Shown piece after piece: positions 48,767 to 64,000 of a stretch of DNA of 64,000 nt; position 1 is the stretch's first letter; each line of letters begins with the position of its first letter. The DNA lies in assembly GCA_019914945.1 (NCBI GenBank), contig CM034104.1, forward strand, positions 4,156,501-4,220,500, in the 5' to 3' direction. A program made the translations under genes and the position numbers. The notes below the pieces were generated by a model that saw nothing but the letters and a program-made list of their open reading frames with translations, was not told the origin of the DNA and searched no databases. The DNA comes from Typha latifolia. Taxonomy: Eukaryota > Streptophyta > Magnoliopsida > Poales > Typhaceae.

Positions 48767-49432
48767 CAGTAAGTTACAACCATGTGATATTTGTCACTGC
48801 CTGTTCTACTTATTGCAAAAATACAATGAGGAATTCCCCTTTGGCAATGTTTCTGATATTCCTCCCTTCTTTGCAAAGGAGTTAACATTATGCCTCTCAC
48901 GTTCCACTTCTTTGAGAGCATTGTGGTTGGCTAGGGTTCCCTGACCAAGTTCAGGGACCCCCTTTAAACTCAAAGCAAACAAGGGCTTGCTAAAGCCTCA
49001 CCTACTTAGCTTCTGCTGCTAGCTCTTACCTAGTGCCTTCATAATCATATGTTTAATACTCATTTTATGATCAACCAATTCATTCTGGAGTTTAGTAGTT
49101 GTCTAGTTGTTAACAGAGGAAAAAGTTCCTACCAACTTTATACCTTGAAGTACTTGCATTTTTCTGTGAAAAAATTTTATAATTGTTTGATGTTAAGTTC
49201 CATTAGTTATAGAAAAGTGTAAATTAGGAATATCAAGAATTGATTATATTTCCATATAAATATGATTGAAAAGAATCATGTTAGGCATTTTTTTATAAGA
49301 ACAGGTTAGGCATTAGTTGCTTGCAATTTTGTCTCATAGTTTTTACAGAAAAAGAAGAAATCATCAAGGTGTTGTCCTATTAGTGCAATTCTCAAGTATT
49401 CTTCTTATAATTTTCTAAAAATATGGCAAAGC
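48767..49432. other. Intergenic after SECA1 relic
   Basis: AT-rich, no match recognised. The next SecA exon expected here (segment after KLQQYCYLL) was looked for and not seen. Confidence 0.5.
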
Positions 49433-50100
49433 TTGACTTATCTTCCTCATTTCAATTGTAAGCATCAGATCTTGTGTATATTTTACCGGATCTTATCTTA
49501 CATATATACAATGCCACACTCCACCGACGACTTGCAGGTGCTATCTAGGTTGTTCCATCTGTCATATGATGTTGGGACAAAGATTCATCAAACTGGGGTT
49601 CATGTTGCTAAAGAAAATCTGATAGGGGACAACAGATAGGTTTCAATTGAAGGCGTTGCTGAGTTCATAATGCTTTATTTTCTGGCGATTATTTCTTTGT
49701 TTTTGGTGGCTGGTGCTGCATCGATGTTCTGTCAATGGTTGGCAAGCCAATTGATGAACAGATAAGACTATCCATTTTTTTTTATCTTCAGATTGATGCA
49801 ATGTGAGTGCTGGTATCATTTTCATGCCCATACTGCTCTTGTAATTTCTCTCTACATATCATCGTTTGGATTTTTCAACACTCTGACCTTCATGATCCTG
49901 CATTTGTATTATCCATTGCAAATGCTTTTGGAAGCAAACATCAGAATGTTAGAATCATCGGTGTGTCATTTAAGAACTTCAGTGGAAAAGATAATAATAG
50001 AAATATCTTCATTTCTAATGTTTCAAATCATTTATGGGAGTTGAAGCTGCTGATGATACCGTGACGAGTTTGTAAATGCTGTGTGAGATGCTGCCAAGGC
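49433..50100 (+). pseudogene. Unidentified gene-like remnant
   Basis: Several short plus-strand stretches look protein-like, for example SYDVGTKIHQTGVHVAKENL (about 49562-49621) and, near 49900, HDPAFVLSIANAFGSKHQNV continuing RIIGVSFKNFSG. They are broken by stops (49637, and tgatga near 50050) and are not in one frame. They do not resemble SecA or any family I can name. Their position suggests they may have arrived with the SECA1 fragment, but that is a guess. Confidence 0.3.
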
Positions 50101-50769
50101 CATTCTCTTAGTGAAAATATCAGTATGAAATATTGTAACTTTTAGTTTCCTTTTCTTCATATGGGCTTGATTATCTGTTAAAGATCCTATATGCATATCG
50201 AAATTTTCATTTACTCTGGTATTCATTATATAAATATTTCTTCCGCAGCTTATTGATAATGATTCTTCTCTTCTTGCATCTTGCAGTGAGTAGCAGACAT
50301 TTAAGATTATATTTCATCCAATAAAGGTGCTGTCAATAGTCCATCTGAATGACAAAGAATGTAAAGTTACTGCTGAAGCAAATCCATGTATGCCATCAAG
50401 TTCATCACCATAGATGCCGTAAGATTTCGATTTCCATTTGTATACCAATTCTATAATATTGTGGAGTCTATACATAATTACATATGAACAAATTGACAGT
50501 TAAGTTTCTTCTCTCTTCTGTTGATCACTGTATACACTCCTTACTTGTTGAGAACAATCAGTTCTTTTTAGAAACAATAAGAAGACATACCAAATCTTAT
50601 TTTGTGCGTTGATAACTTCATTTATCTATATCCTTGGTCTGGGATTGCAGTCATCTTAACTCTAAGTAGTTATGTTCATAAATAGACCTATCCCAATCCC
50701 AACCTGGTTTATTGTCAGACTGTCAGAAGAGAATATTCAATATTCAAACCCTTTTCATTTTTTTATGTA

Positions 50770-50922
50770 GGATTTTTTTGCGTGCATCCATATCCGAATA
50801 ATCTATTTTGATACCCGAGTCAATATATATAATTAATATAATTTGAAATATTACAAAAATAGTGATGTGTAAGACTATTTCTGTAGTTTAATATGGATCT
50901 CTAATCCGTTGTCACCCCTAAT
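50770..50922. mobile_element. Possible decayed hAT-type copy
   Basis: Contains catatccgaataatc and ends cgttgtcacccctaa, recalling the ATCCGAAT units and TTTTCACCCCTA end of the elements at 9247 and 21896. No left terminus found. Confidence 0.3.
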
Positions 50923-52023
50923 TTAAAGCCTCAATATTTGATAGACAAAAAAGAAGTAAAGATGTAATTAACTGAGGAATATTTGTAAATAAGACTAGGG
51001 GTTGTTTAGTCTTTTCATTATTAAAATTGAGGAAATTTGTTCAATAACACCGTGTATTTTTCATTTATTTATTGTTCGCACTATATCATATAGATATTTA
51101 TTATTTGACTCTTATATTCTATTTTAATATCTCAAAAACACTCTATAGTTAATTTCTTAATTTTCAGTTACCTATAAATTGAATTAAATTAATTATAGAT
51201 GCAAAATGATCGTAATAGCATTGAGTAAGTTTTTAAGATAAAAGTAAAATAAGAACTAAATTGGAAGGTCAAATAAGTGATATTTAAAGTATTTTAATAT
51301 TTTTATTTCTAAAAGTAATAGAATATTACTTACAATCTTACTATTGTTAGGTTAGAGACTTAAAAAGTCAAACTCAAGCTATATTTGAGACATTAAAAAT
51401 AAACACAAGGGTCAAATAATAACTTATGGTAGTTTTGTGATTAGGTTTTACTAACGCACGACTAAGGTTATGGATTTAATTTTTCATTGATATTAGGGTT
51501 AATATTTGATAAATTTTTTTTATCGAAATACCATACATACGTAGTGAAACATAGGGCTAACCTAGTTATCCAAACTATATATTAAAAAGTGCTGATCATT
51601 TTGTTTAGTCTATTAGCAACTTGTGATTAGTATACAGAGGTAGGGTTTTTAAAAAATAAAATAAAAATATTTTGATCACCCACTTGGATCATCTTCTTGA
51701 AATCCTCCAAATGCAGAGGCAGAGGGCATCGACTGCGGAGATGAAGAATATATTGATGCCATTGTTGATACCCAAATGGCGGCGTTCGACAATGTCTCGG
51801 TCGCCCCCACTCTCCTCCGCACCCGCCTGTTCTCATGGAATTTATACTTCTAGAGCTCCAGCATTTCATTGTCAAATAAATTTGAGTAAATCCACATAAT
51901 AATTCTGGCTTTCAGAATCATATTGTCATTACAAGGGAAGACGGCCATTATTATATGATAGCAGTCTAGAACATTATACACAAAAAGCAAATAAAGTTCA
52001 TCCAGGATTGCTCTACACCTGGA
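50923..52023. other. Intergenic with short coding-like stretch
   Basis: AT-rich to about 51650. From about 51712 to 51853 a GC-richer plus-strand stretch reads EGIDCGDEEYIDAIVDTQMA then FDNVSVAPTLLRTRLFSWNL before a stop. It is protein-like in composition but I do not recognise it; it may be an exon fragment of a lost gene. The remainder shows nothing. Confidence 0.35.
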
Positions 52024-56096
<4,073 letters not shown>

Positions 56097-56215
56097 GGAG
56101 AGAATCCTGAGGCGGGCTTCCTTCGCTTCCTAGGATGGGGACTTATTGGAGAGGAGAAGAAAGAGACTGCAAGAAGCCGCGAAGGCTAGTGATGAAGGGA
56201 ACGGAGATAACGAGG

Positions 56216-56223
56216 TATATATA
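56216..56223 (-). promoter_or_regulatory. TATA box of the guanosine deaminase gene
   Basis: TATATATA in a ctctatatatacctc context, about 120 bp upstream of the start codon on the minus strand, predicting a leader of about 90 nt. Confidence 0.6.
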
Positions 56224-56240
56224 GAGAAGACTGGAGAGTA

Positions 56241-56278
56241 GAAGAAGAAGAAGAAGAAGAAGAAGAAGAAGAAGAAGA
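56241..56278. repeat. (GAA)n microsatellite just upstream of the TATA box
   Basis: About 38 bp of GAA repeats (TTC on the gene strand) 18 bp beyond the TATA box. CTT/GAA repeats near plant promoters are common; an expression effect is possible but unproven. Confidence 0.9.
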
Positions 56279-56396
56279 GGGCCTTGGAATCTTTCTTTAT
56301 TACTCGACTCACGAACACAGAGAGGCAATTAGCGTAAAAAGAGATGGACCGGAAGGAAGGAAGCGAACCTGTACTTCTCTACTGTTTTATGGGAGA

Positions 56397-56987
56397 TGTT
56401 TTGCAAATAACCCCCCTATGTTTCGTATTTTGCAGAAACGACCCTATCTTTCAATTATTCTCCCCACAAATTGCCTCTCCGCTATTAGTCAACAAATTGG
56501 ACTAGTTGAATATCTTAATCTAGGGGTTCTCTTTTCGTTCTTTTTTCTTTCTACAAAATAAATCTATTTTTAAAAATTAAATGGATGGGTTCATAGAGTG
56601 TTTATCTATGTACCTATGTTCAAAATAATTTAATTTTCTATACAAATTTTAATACCAAATTAGTCATGTACTTCTCACTAAAGTAAAATCATCAAAATTT
56701 CCGTTCAACTTCAAAATAGCTCTGTCCAAATTACTAAAATCTATTTTTATATTTATTAGACAAACTAATTAGAGAGAAGAGTATTTTGAGTATTTTATTT
56801 GTTACATTTAATTTTAGTAATTTAAGTGAATTATGTTAAATTGGATTAAAAAAAAATCTACCGGTCTTATTTAATAGTTTAGTATAAATAATTATAGAAA
56901 GAGGTAGATTATTTTTTTCCCAATTTATGTAAAATTTGTGGAGGTTTTTCAAATTAGGTTGAGAGGCAGGGGGTGATTTGTAAAACA
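56397..56987. mobile_element. MITE-like element, 591 bp
   Basis: Left end TGTTTTGCAAATAACCCCCC and the inverted right end TGTTTTACAAATCACCCCCT match at 17 of 20 positions and both start TGTTTT. The interior is AT-rich with no gene. No matching target duplication found, so superfamily is open. Confidence 0.55.
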
Positions 56988-59532
56988 GCTCTAGTCTCAA
57001 TATATTATTCTGATTATAATTAATAATAATGTGTGTGCGAGAGTGATTCTTTTTGGGGATGTAGATCCAAAAAGAGATTGGCCACAAACACTTGGCCTCC
57101 AATTCTTTGTCGAGGAGGAGTCCCTGGCCCTCCCTATTCCCTAATGGGTAGTTAGAAGGGACCCACAGAGAGAGATAATCTACGTGGCACTCTGATGGAA
57201 CGAGGTGGAGAATGAGAGGCACCAATTGCTGCATACTTGCACCTGCCCTAATCCAATAAAACTATCTTTTTTTTTCTTTTTCTTTTTCTTTTTCTTTTTT
57301 AAAAAAGAATGAAAAAAAATACAGCGGGGGCAGTTGCTGAGTGCAATGCTTTTCTCAGCTCTTTCGCAAACGGTCGTTTATTGCACATTCGGAGAGAGAG
57401 TAACAGGACGGTCGACTCGACGGCCAAGCACGGGAGGGGTTAAATGAAATGTGAATCATTTCTCGTTTTGATGCCGAATGAAAAATAAATGACGGAACTT
57501 ATGGACCTTATTATGTCTTACCTAGAATTTTTGTTACGCCTAAAATTAAATTATCTTCTAAACTTTCATTTGTATAACTTTATTCCCCCTGTAGCAAATT
57601 AATTGAGAAAGTACATAAAAAGTAAAAATTTATTAGAGGGAAATTTCTTACCAAATATCACATTCTCATTCCATTAAATATACTCACTCTATATTATAAA
57701 TGCCATTTTTAACCTCTTATCTCTAATCTAAGATTACAAGTCCCAAATCTTAGCTTTTGTGAGAATCAAATTCATTTTAGTTTGTACAGTTGAATTATTA
57801 ATATGTTAAGATTATTATAGTAATTTATATTATTTCGTTAGTGTCACATAAACCAGTAAAGGCAGAACTATGTGAGGACAATTTATAAATTTTACCAAAT
57901 TTTATAATTATCTCAATGTTATTCACATCCATTGGAAAACAAATATAGATAGAATTATGTTCTTTAGAAAGGAAAAACATTCTGGATGAAGAATCTCACA
58001 AATGGAAAGAAGATTTGTAGATAGATTACGAGGAGAGGAAAAAGATTTTATGAATATATTTAAGGTCGGTATCATATCACCTAAGATATATTTCTTGGTA
58101 ATTGAATCTGTGTTAGAATTCAATTTTGATTAGAAAACTGAATATGAGGTATTTGGGTCTTGAAATTAGAATTTTTTTTTCTTCATTTTAGGACATTTAA
58201 ATTGGTTCGGTAACCACCGTTGAATTTGGGGCTTAGTCGCGGACCAAACAAGGCGAAAGATTTTGGATCTCCTGTTAGTCTATATATAGTGTTGTAGCCT
58301 CACGGTTAAAGTAGCTAAATTTATTTTTAATAAATATTATTAATATTTTTTTTAAAAAAAAATTCTTGACTTTTATTTATGGTTTTCCAATGTTCACCAT
58401 CCTTAGCTGTTACAGCAGAAAGATGGCATACAGGAACTAGTGGCCTTTCATTGATGGCTATGGAGACTGTGATTGGTGTTCACATTTGAGACAAATTAGG
58501 AGTCGGTCAGTAATTAGATCAACGTTGAACTCAACTTTGACAAGAAAATGGAATATGAGGTGATAGAATTGGTGATTTCTTTTTTTTTTATTTTTCTTTA
58601 TTGCCAAATTCTTAGATCCCTCTCTAAATTATCTTCTCCCTCTCTCTCTCTCTCTCTCTCTCCGGAATATAAGAATAAATATATAAAATAGATATCACGT
58701 GATTTACACCTGATAATTTATAAATAAAAAAAATATAACAGAAAGAGTATTTGAGATATTTTTAATAATTTAAGAGGCTGCGCGACAAAAAATATATAGA
58801 AGAGGTATATGAAAAATAATGATAATATTTTATTATTTATTTGTATTTCTCTATGGATAAGAAAATCGATTCTATTTATTTTTGGGTGCTTGAATGATTA
58901 TGAAAAGTGAAGTATTTTAATATTTTGGCTTATATCTCGTGTTAATCTATATATAGTCCAAAATCACTCAATTTAATTTTACTAAACTTTGAGAGTTTTC
59001 TTATAATTTCTTTATAAATTAATATTTTTGATACAGTATTCATAAGAATCAATAGATTAAAGAGGAGCATCTTTTTCAGTATTTGTTTGCAAATCAACTT
59101 ATTAAAATTATCGACATATAAGTCTGATGAGTGTTTTTTTTTTCTTTAAAAAAACTAATTAAAATTATCTTTTATCATCTTCTTCTATGTTTTCCTGCAT
59201 CACATATGAAAAGATCTGCCTTTGTTTCATATTAGAGAAAAATTGAACCATTTAGGATGAGGGCCAAAAATTTTAATGGCCCTAATGATACCAAAAAATA
59301 AAAATAAAAATCTGAAGGATGAAATAATATTTGTCTAAAGTTAGGCTATTTGCACACAAAAAACTTTAAATGTGTTCAATTTTTTTATACTAGGTGCACA
59401 TATTTTTATAATAAAATACACATAATTTATATAAGAGATGTGCATAAAAATTTATTTTTATTATTTAAACAATTACACTAGCTTAATCTATCCCACCTTG
59501 TAACAGGGAAAAAAAATTATGTGGATAACTAA

Positions 59533-59829
59533 TAGAGAAATTTGCATTTAATGTCTTAAGACTTTTCACCAATTTGAGTTTATAAGTAGCCCTTTTTATA
59601 TTTTACCAAGTATTTTTAAACAACATTTGAATTAGGTTAACATTAATACTGTTGTTTTTTAGGATAATTAATTTAATCTAAAAGTCTAATTAATTTTAAT
59701 CAACAGAATTAGGGGTATTTTCTACAAATATTTGGTAAGAAGTTGGGACTTGATTTTTTTAAATATTAAAAATTTCAGGGGTAAATCACAAATAGGTGGA
59801 AGTCAGGGTGTTAACTACAAATATCTCTA
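59533..59829. mobile_element. Putative MITE, about 297 bp
   Basis: The left end tagagaaatttgcatttaat and the inverted right end tagagatatttgtagttaac are similar (14 of 20). AT-rich, non-coding. No clear target duplication. Confidence 0.42.
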
Positions 59830-61462
59830 ACTGATAAGGATAACTCCATATACTACTATACACATAAGGTTCTCTTTGTTCATCTATCCAGCAATCAACC
59901 AAAGGGGCCCATAAGTGGATAGTTTCCTAAGGATAAAACCTTATTCCAAAGTCTTCATTATATAAGTTAAGGTATAATTTTAAAAATCCAATTCTATCTT
60001 TTAAATTTTATATTTTTAATGAAGTAGAGCTCTCTTCTCTTTTCTCATTGAAGGGTATGTCTTAGAAATCTTCTTTTAATTAATTGGATGTTAAAATGAA
60101 TACACAAAGACTCTATATATATATGAAAAGGGTATTTGGATGCAACATCTGTAATTTGATTTTAGTGTCTCAAACACATCCTAACATTATTTTTCTTAAT
60201 TATAGATAAAAAATAACCTTAATGCTCCTGAATAATTTTTAATGTTATTTTATATCTAATGAGAGATATAAATTAGTTGTCACCCTCTTCTTTAGGAAAC
60301 GTAATAAGTTCCTTAGCTTCCTCAACTGTCCAAGAATCTCAACGACTATTAAATTAAAGTGTTGAGAGAGGCGTATTGGGAATCCTTCCAGGAAATATAT
60401 ACCATCATATGGTAGGATGGTGTTAGAAGGCACTCCTCTCCTCTAAAGTTCCAAAGTAGGGTGCATTGTGGACCTTGGATTGCGTGCATTTTGGACATGT
60501 AGTTAGTTCTCCATTGCAAACCTTTTTTTTTTTTTTGACTAGAATATTGTACAATTGACACTTGAAAGCCAATCAACATGGCATATGTAGATGATTTGAA
60601 CAATTGACACTTTGTTTTTAATTAATATGATCGCACATGAAAATTATGACATATAATAGTTGCAACTAGGTATCCTTATCATCCACTTCTCATTCATTCC
60701 GTTTTAAAACAAAAACTAAGGAGTCTAACATGCGTACCAATTCGCTAGCGCAAATATTCAATAGGCGCAGAAAGTTGGTAAGTGAGGGCTACATTGTTGT
60801 CAGGAGGTAAAAGAGTAATCAAATAATCTAGTAACTAATTCTTAATTAAATTTTTATGAAATAATAAAGACTTTTGAGATAATATGCCAAACCGGTGATA
60901 TAAAATATCTATAAATAGGGGAAGTCTTTTTAATTTTATTATTGTTTGTATTCCACCCTCCGACTATTTATTATTCCACTCCTGTGTTTTACTTTAATTG
61001 ACTCAAAAAAAAAATCCCAGATTAATTTTACAATAATAGCAGTTAATAACGGAATAGGGAACAAAAAAGCTAATAAAGGCTAAACTATTGGAGGGTATTA
61101 TGGTTATCTTACATCTAGTGTATGTAACTTGTGATGCCACTATTTTATCTTTATGGATTCCAGTGTATCTTTGATGATATAGTGATTGTTTTTATTAATC
61201 ATAAGTCTATAAGCTAATGGCTAAACTATTGATAATCTCCATGCACATTGAGATATTTTAATGTGATAATTAACTATAAAACCATCCAAATATCAAAAAA
61301 TTAACTTAGTGATAAAGGAGGGACACTCTATTTTCTCGACCAATATATTATAATCAATCCATGGAACTTACCTTTTCAAACAGTTTAAAAAGAAACATAA
61401 TTATATCCTCATCATGATATAAAATAGGCTAAGATACCATAGAGACATACATAACCTTCATG

Positions 61463-61542
61463 CTCATTGGATGGAGCAGAAGATAATAACACCAGACACA
61501 GTAGCAAGTGAATACTCATTGGATGGAGCAGAAGATAATAAC
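61463..61542. repeat. 28-bp direct repeat with 24-bp spacer
   Basis: The sequence beginning ctcattggatggagcagaag occurs identically at 61463-61490 and 61515-61542, so the unit including spacer is 52 bp. A shorter ctcattggttgg follows. Confidence 0.88.
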
Positions 61543-63089
61543 CTCTGTGCTCATTGGTTGGGTTTAGTTGAGTTAGGTTTAATTGGTTGGATTTAGTTGG
61601 GCTAAGTTGAGTTAGTATAGGTTGGGTAAATATAAGTTAGCGGATGGTATTTTTATAATTTTTTTAGTATAGTTAACTTAATCTAGATATTTAGTTAAGT
61701 TTAGCTAATAAATCTAAAAACAAAATATTTTATATATTAATTTATTAAATCATAGGGTCCGATTTATAAATAATAAAAATGTAGAGTGTAAATCTTAATT
61801 TTATTAAAAGACATGGTGTATATGCAAATTTCTCTTAATTTTATTATCATTTACGCCATACAGGGGTTTTATCCTTTGCCTTAAAAATAGTGATTTGCAA
61901 TAAAAAAAAACCCATCAATTATTGAATTGGTAGTAATAAGCCCCTCCATTATCGAATTGCAACTTTGAGGTTTGTTTACTAATTTTAGTCCTAACAAACC
62001 CCAAAAAGATTACTATATCCTAAAACAGCAGAACTAATACTCGCCAAATTACCTCATTACCTTATTTACTAATTTAGGCTTAACAAATTAAAAAAGACTT
62101 TTGTGTCCTTCTCCTTAGCGTGATTTCCTAATTACCTACTATCTTTTTCCTCTTATTCTTCTGTCATTTTCTTTCTCTCATTCTTCTTCGATCTTGTATT
62201 TTCATCAATAACAATTTAAATACTCTTTCTCCTCTAAAATAGTCTCATTTGGCAATCCTAGAAAGTAGTTACTTCATTCAATATCTCTCTCATCTTATTC
62301 ATTATTCATCTCCCTCATTTTGTTTTTTAGTAATTGAAGTATTCTGAATTAAGTTAATATTTTGATGACTATTTTATCTTGCTCAAAATATATATATCAC
62401 CCACGTAACTGTTGTCAATGTTTGTATATCATTTTGACAACGTTTTTGACAACTATTGTCAATCTTGCTCAAAATTAGTGTAAAAGTCTTACGCATTATC
62501 TAACAATCATATTAGTAAACATAGTAAAAAATTATGCACATCACCTATGTAAAGTATTTTCAAAGAATATACAAAATATGGGCATAAATTTTAGTCAAGG
62601 TAAGCAGCAAAATCTAATCGTTTGCTTTTTACCAAGAAATAAAAAAACGTCACGCATCACCTATATAATTTATACATATCGCCTACGCAATATGTATGCA
62701 TTTTCTATGCAAATTATACAATCAAATTTTAACCAAGATGCGCATCAAAATTTCCTAAAAACCACATCCATGGATAGAAGATTCTCCTACTTTCGCCCTG
62801 CCTCCACTAGTTTCTCTTTATCTTCCTCACTTCTCCTCATCTATAACTCATACAACATTTGTTCATAGGTCACCTCACTAGTAATGCCTAGGAGTTGACA
62901 TTGACATTCTGGATGGTCCCCCGAGTAAGATCTGGAGTCGGGACCTTTGGCAACTTTCCTTCGTCAAAGAAAGTTGTACGTGCCTCCTCTTATTGTTGAG
63001 GTCAAAGGCTTATCGAAGTCTCATGGGAAGAAGTCTTCCTCCAAAAGAAAGCTTGGTTAAGCTACCCCAAGTTTCTATAGAGAGCCACC

Positions 63090-64000
63090 ATACTTACATT
63101 GGTGTGCGGTTAGTGATTTTAAATATATTATTAATTTAAATGATAAATTAGGAGATCCCCCTTTAGAGCTACCTATTCGGCCAATACTCTGCGTAACTTT
63201 ATTTCTAAAATTGATGTGAATGATTTCAGTTTGTTAGGTTCCCTTATATGTGGTGCAATAATTGTCATGGGGTTGATAAGATTTGGTCCGACTTGATATC
63301 TTTTTTTAAAATTATAATTTCTTTTCTCTTTCTCTAAAGTCGTTGTGAATCATCTTCTTTGTATGGCCTTTGATTGTGCTCCCCCGGTTGTTTCCCTTGG
63401 TAATGAACACAAGATTTCAAGATCCCTTTTTAGGTTTGAGTGTCTTTGGTTTGAGTATCTAAATGTTTGGTCTTTACCTTTACCTTCAAACACTATCTCT
63501 TATACTTCTATTTTTCAATAAATTTTAGAGCTTAATAAAGACTCCCTACTCTTTCGGAATATACCAAAATTTCTATTTATGCCCTAGAGGCCAAAGAACT
63601 TTCATTATTAAATCATAAGTGTGGCTTTGCATAGACAAATCAGTCTCAAATAGCGAAGCAAGTCTAGGATTAGTTGGTTGACTAAGGATAAGAATTATGC
63701 TTCCATTTAATTACTAAATCTGTGGAAAAAAATGACATTACCTCTAGCACCAAGCAAGATAGTGCGATGATTAATGGTAGTTAGTACATTGATTCTGAAG
63801 GTTTTGACTTTTATAAGGATCTTTGGAGTATGGATGTTCCAGAATCTGTTTCTTTAAATGATTGACATGTGATTCCTTGTTTAAGAATTATTTACAATGA
63901 TGATTTTTATCAAGGACATTGATTTAGTAGAGGGTAAGAAAGTTCTTTGGTCTATGTTGATATGGAAAGACTTAGTGCTGGCTAAATTTTAGGTTGATTT
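63090..64000 (+). mobile_element. Degraded LINE (non-LTR retrotransposon) ORF2 endonuclease fragment
   Basis: In shifting frames the plus strand reads SDFKYIINLNDKLGDPP, then ANTLRNFISKIDVNDFSLLG, then WCNNCHGVDKIWSDL. After a gap come DCAPPVVSLGNEHKISR and LFRFECLWFEYLNVW. This is the order seen at the end of the apurinic endonuclease domain of plant L1-like ORF2 (GDFN, then ...W.N...G...I...LDR, then SDH.P, then FRFE..W). Frame changes and stops show it is dead. It runs off the right edge, where the reverse transcriptase part would be expected. Confidence 0.72.

Larger units (their letters stand above)
56988..63089. other. Gene-free AT-rich region
   Basis: No gene recognised on either strand in about 6 kb. 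It contains the putative MITE at 59533-59829, a (CTTTTT)n-like run near 57265-57300, a CT run near 58633-58662, the direct repeat at 61463-61542 and scattered AT-rich fragments. The open frames here are short and have no family resemblance. Confidence 0.55.

Overview
This is nuclear DNA of a flowering plant. Spliced genes with GT-AG introns match plant protein families at every exon junction (ATG8, EMC5, GFS12, ATP-citrate lyase A, NAC, guanosine deaminase). Between and inside them lie LTR-retrotransposon, MITE-like, hAT-like and LINE remnants and long microsatellites. A monocot of moderate genome size is my best guess, from protein flavour and the GC-rich 5' end of the NAC gene; the species cannot be fixed from sequence alone. 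No CRISPR, bacterial operon or organellar gene cluster is present.

Layout, left to right. 1-2.2 kb: last three coding exons of a clade-II ATG8 gene (+). 2.68-5.52 kb: an apparent solo LTR with a perfect 5-bp target duplication. 6.35-8.30 kb: complete EMC5/MMGT gene (+), whose last intron contains a large foldback. 9.25-9.82 kb: hAT-type non-autonomous element. 10.9-12.6 kb: intronless PLS-class PPR gene (-). 13.8-31.7 kb: complete 17-exon GFS12 gene (-), coding for a pseudokinase-BEACH-WD40 protein of 1668 residues by my splice model. Its introns hold another LTR, a second hAT-type copy with an 8-bp target duplication, a PIF/Harbinger-like MITE and other repeats. 31.8-36.9 kb: repeat-rich intergenic DNA ending in a long (AT)n. 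37.0-42.3 kb: complete 11-exon ACLA gene (+), 423 residues. 43.3-44.5 kb: intronless divergent NAC gene (+). 45.3-48.8 kb: a tandem duplication, then an unprocessed decayed copy of the C-terminal half of SECA1. 52.05-56.10 kb: complete five-exon guanosine deaminase gene (-). 56.4-64.0 kb: gene-free, with MITE-like remnants and a LINE endonuclease fragment running off the right edge.

The genes do not form one pathway. ATG8 (autophagosome membrane), EMC5 (ER membrane insertion) and GFS12 (endomembrane/vacuolar trafficking) all touch membrane traffic. ACLA (cytosolic acetyl-CoA) and guanosine deaminase (purine catabolism) are metabolic. The PPR protein is expected to act on organellar RNA and NAC to regulate transcription. 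Plant genes are normally transcribed singly, so I read the clustering as chance.

I found no new multi-gene system. The best observations are the multiply disrupted SECA1 relic, two likely GC-AG introns in GFS12, the foldback inside EMC5, the in-frame duplication in NAC, a duplicated stop-codon region in the deaminase, the G-box cluster at the end of the solo LTR, and the hAT-type family with clean target duplications. All exon coordinates come from reading splice signals, reading frame and remembered family protein sequence; no transcript evidence was available.
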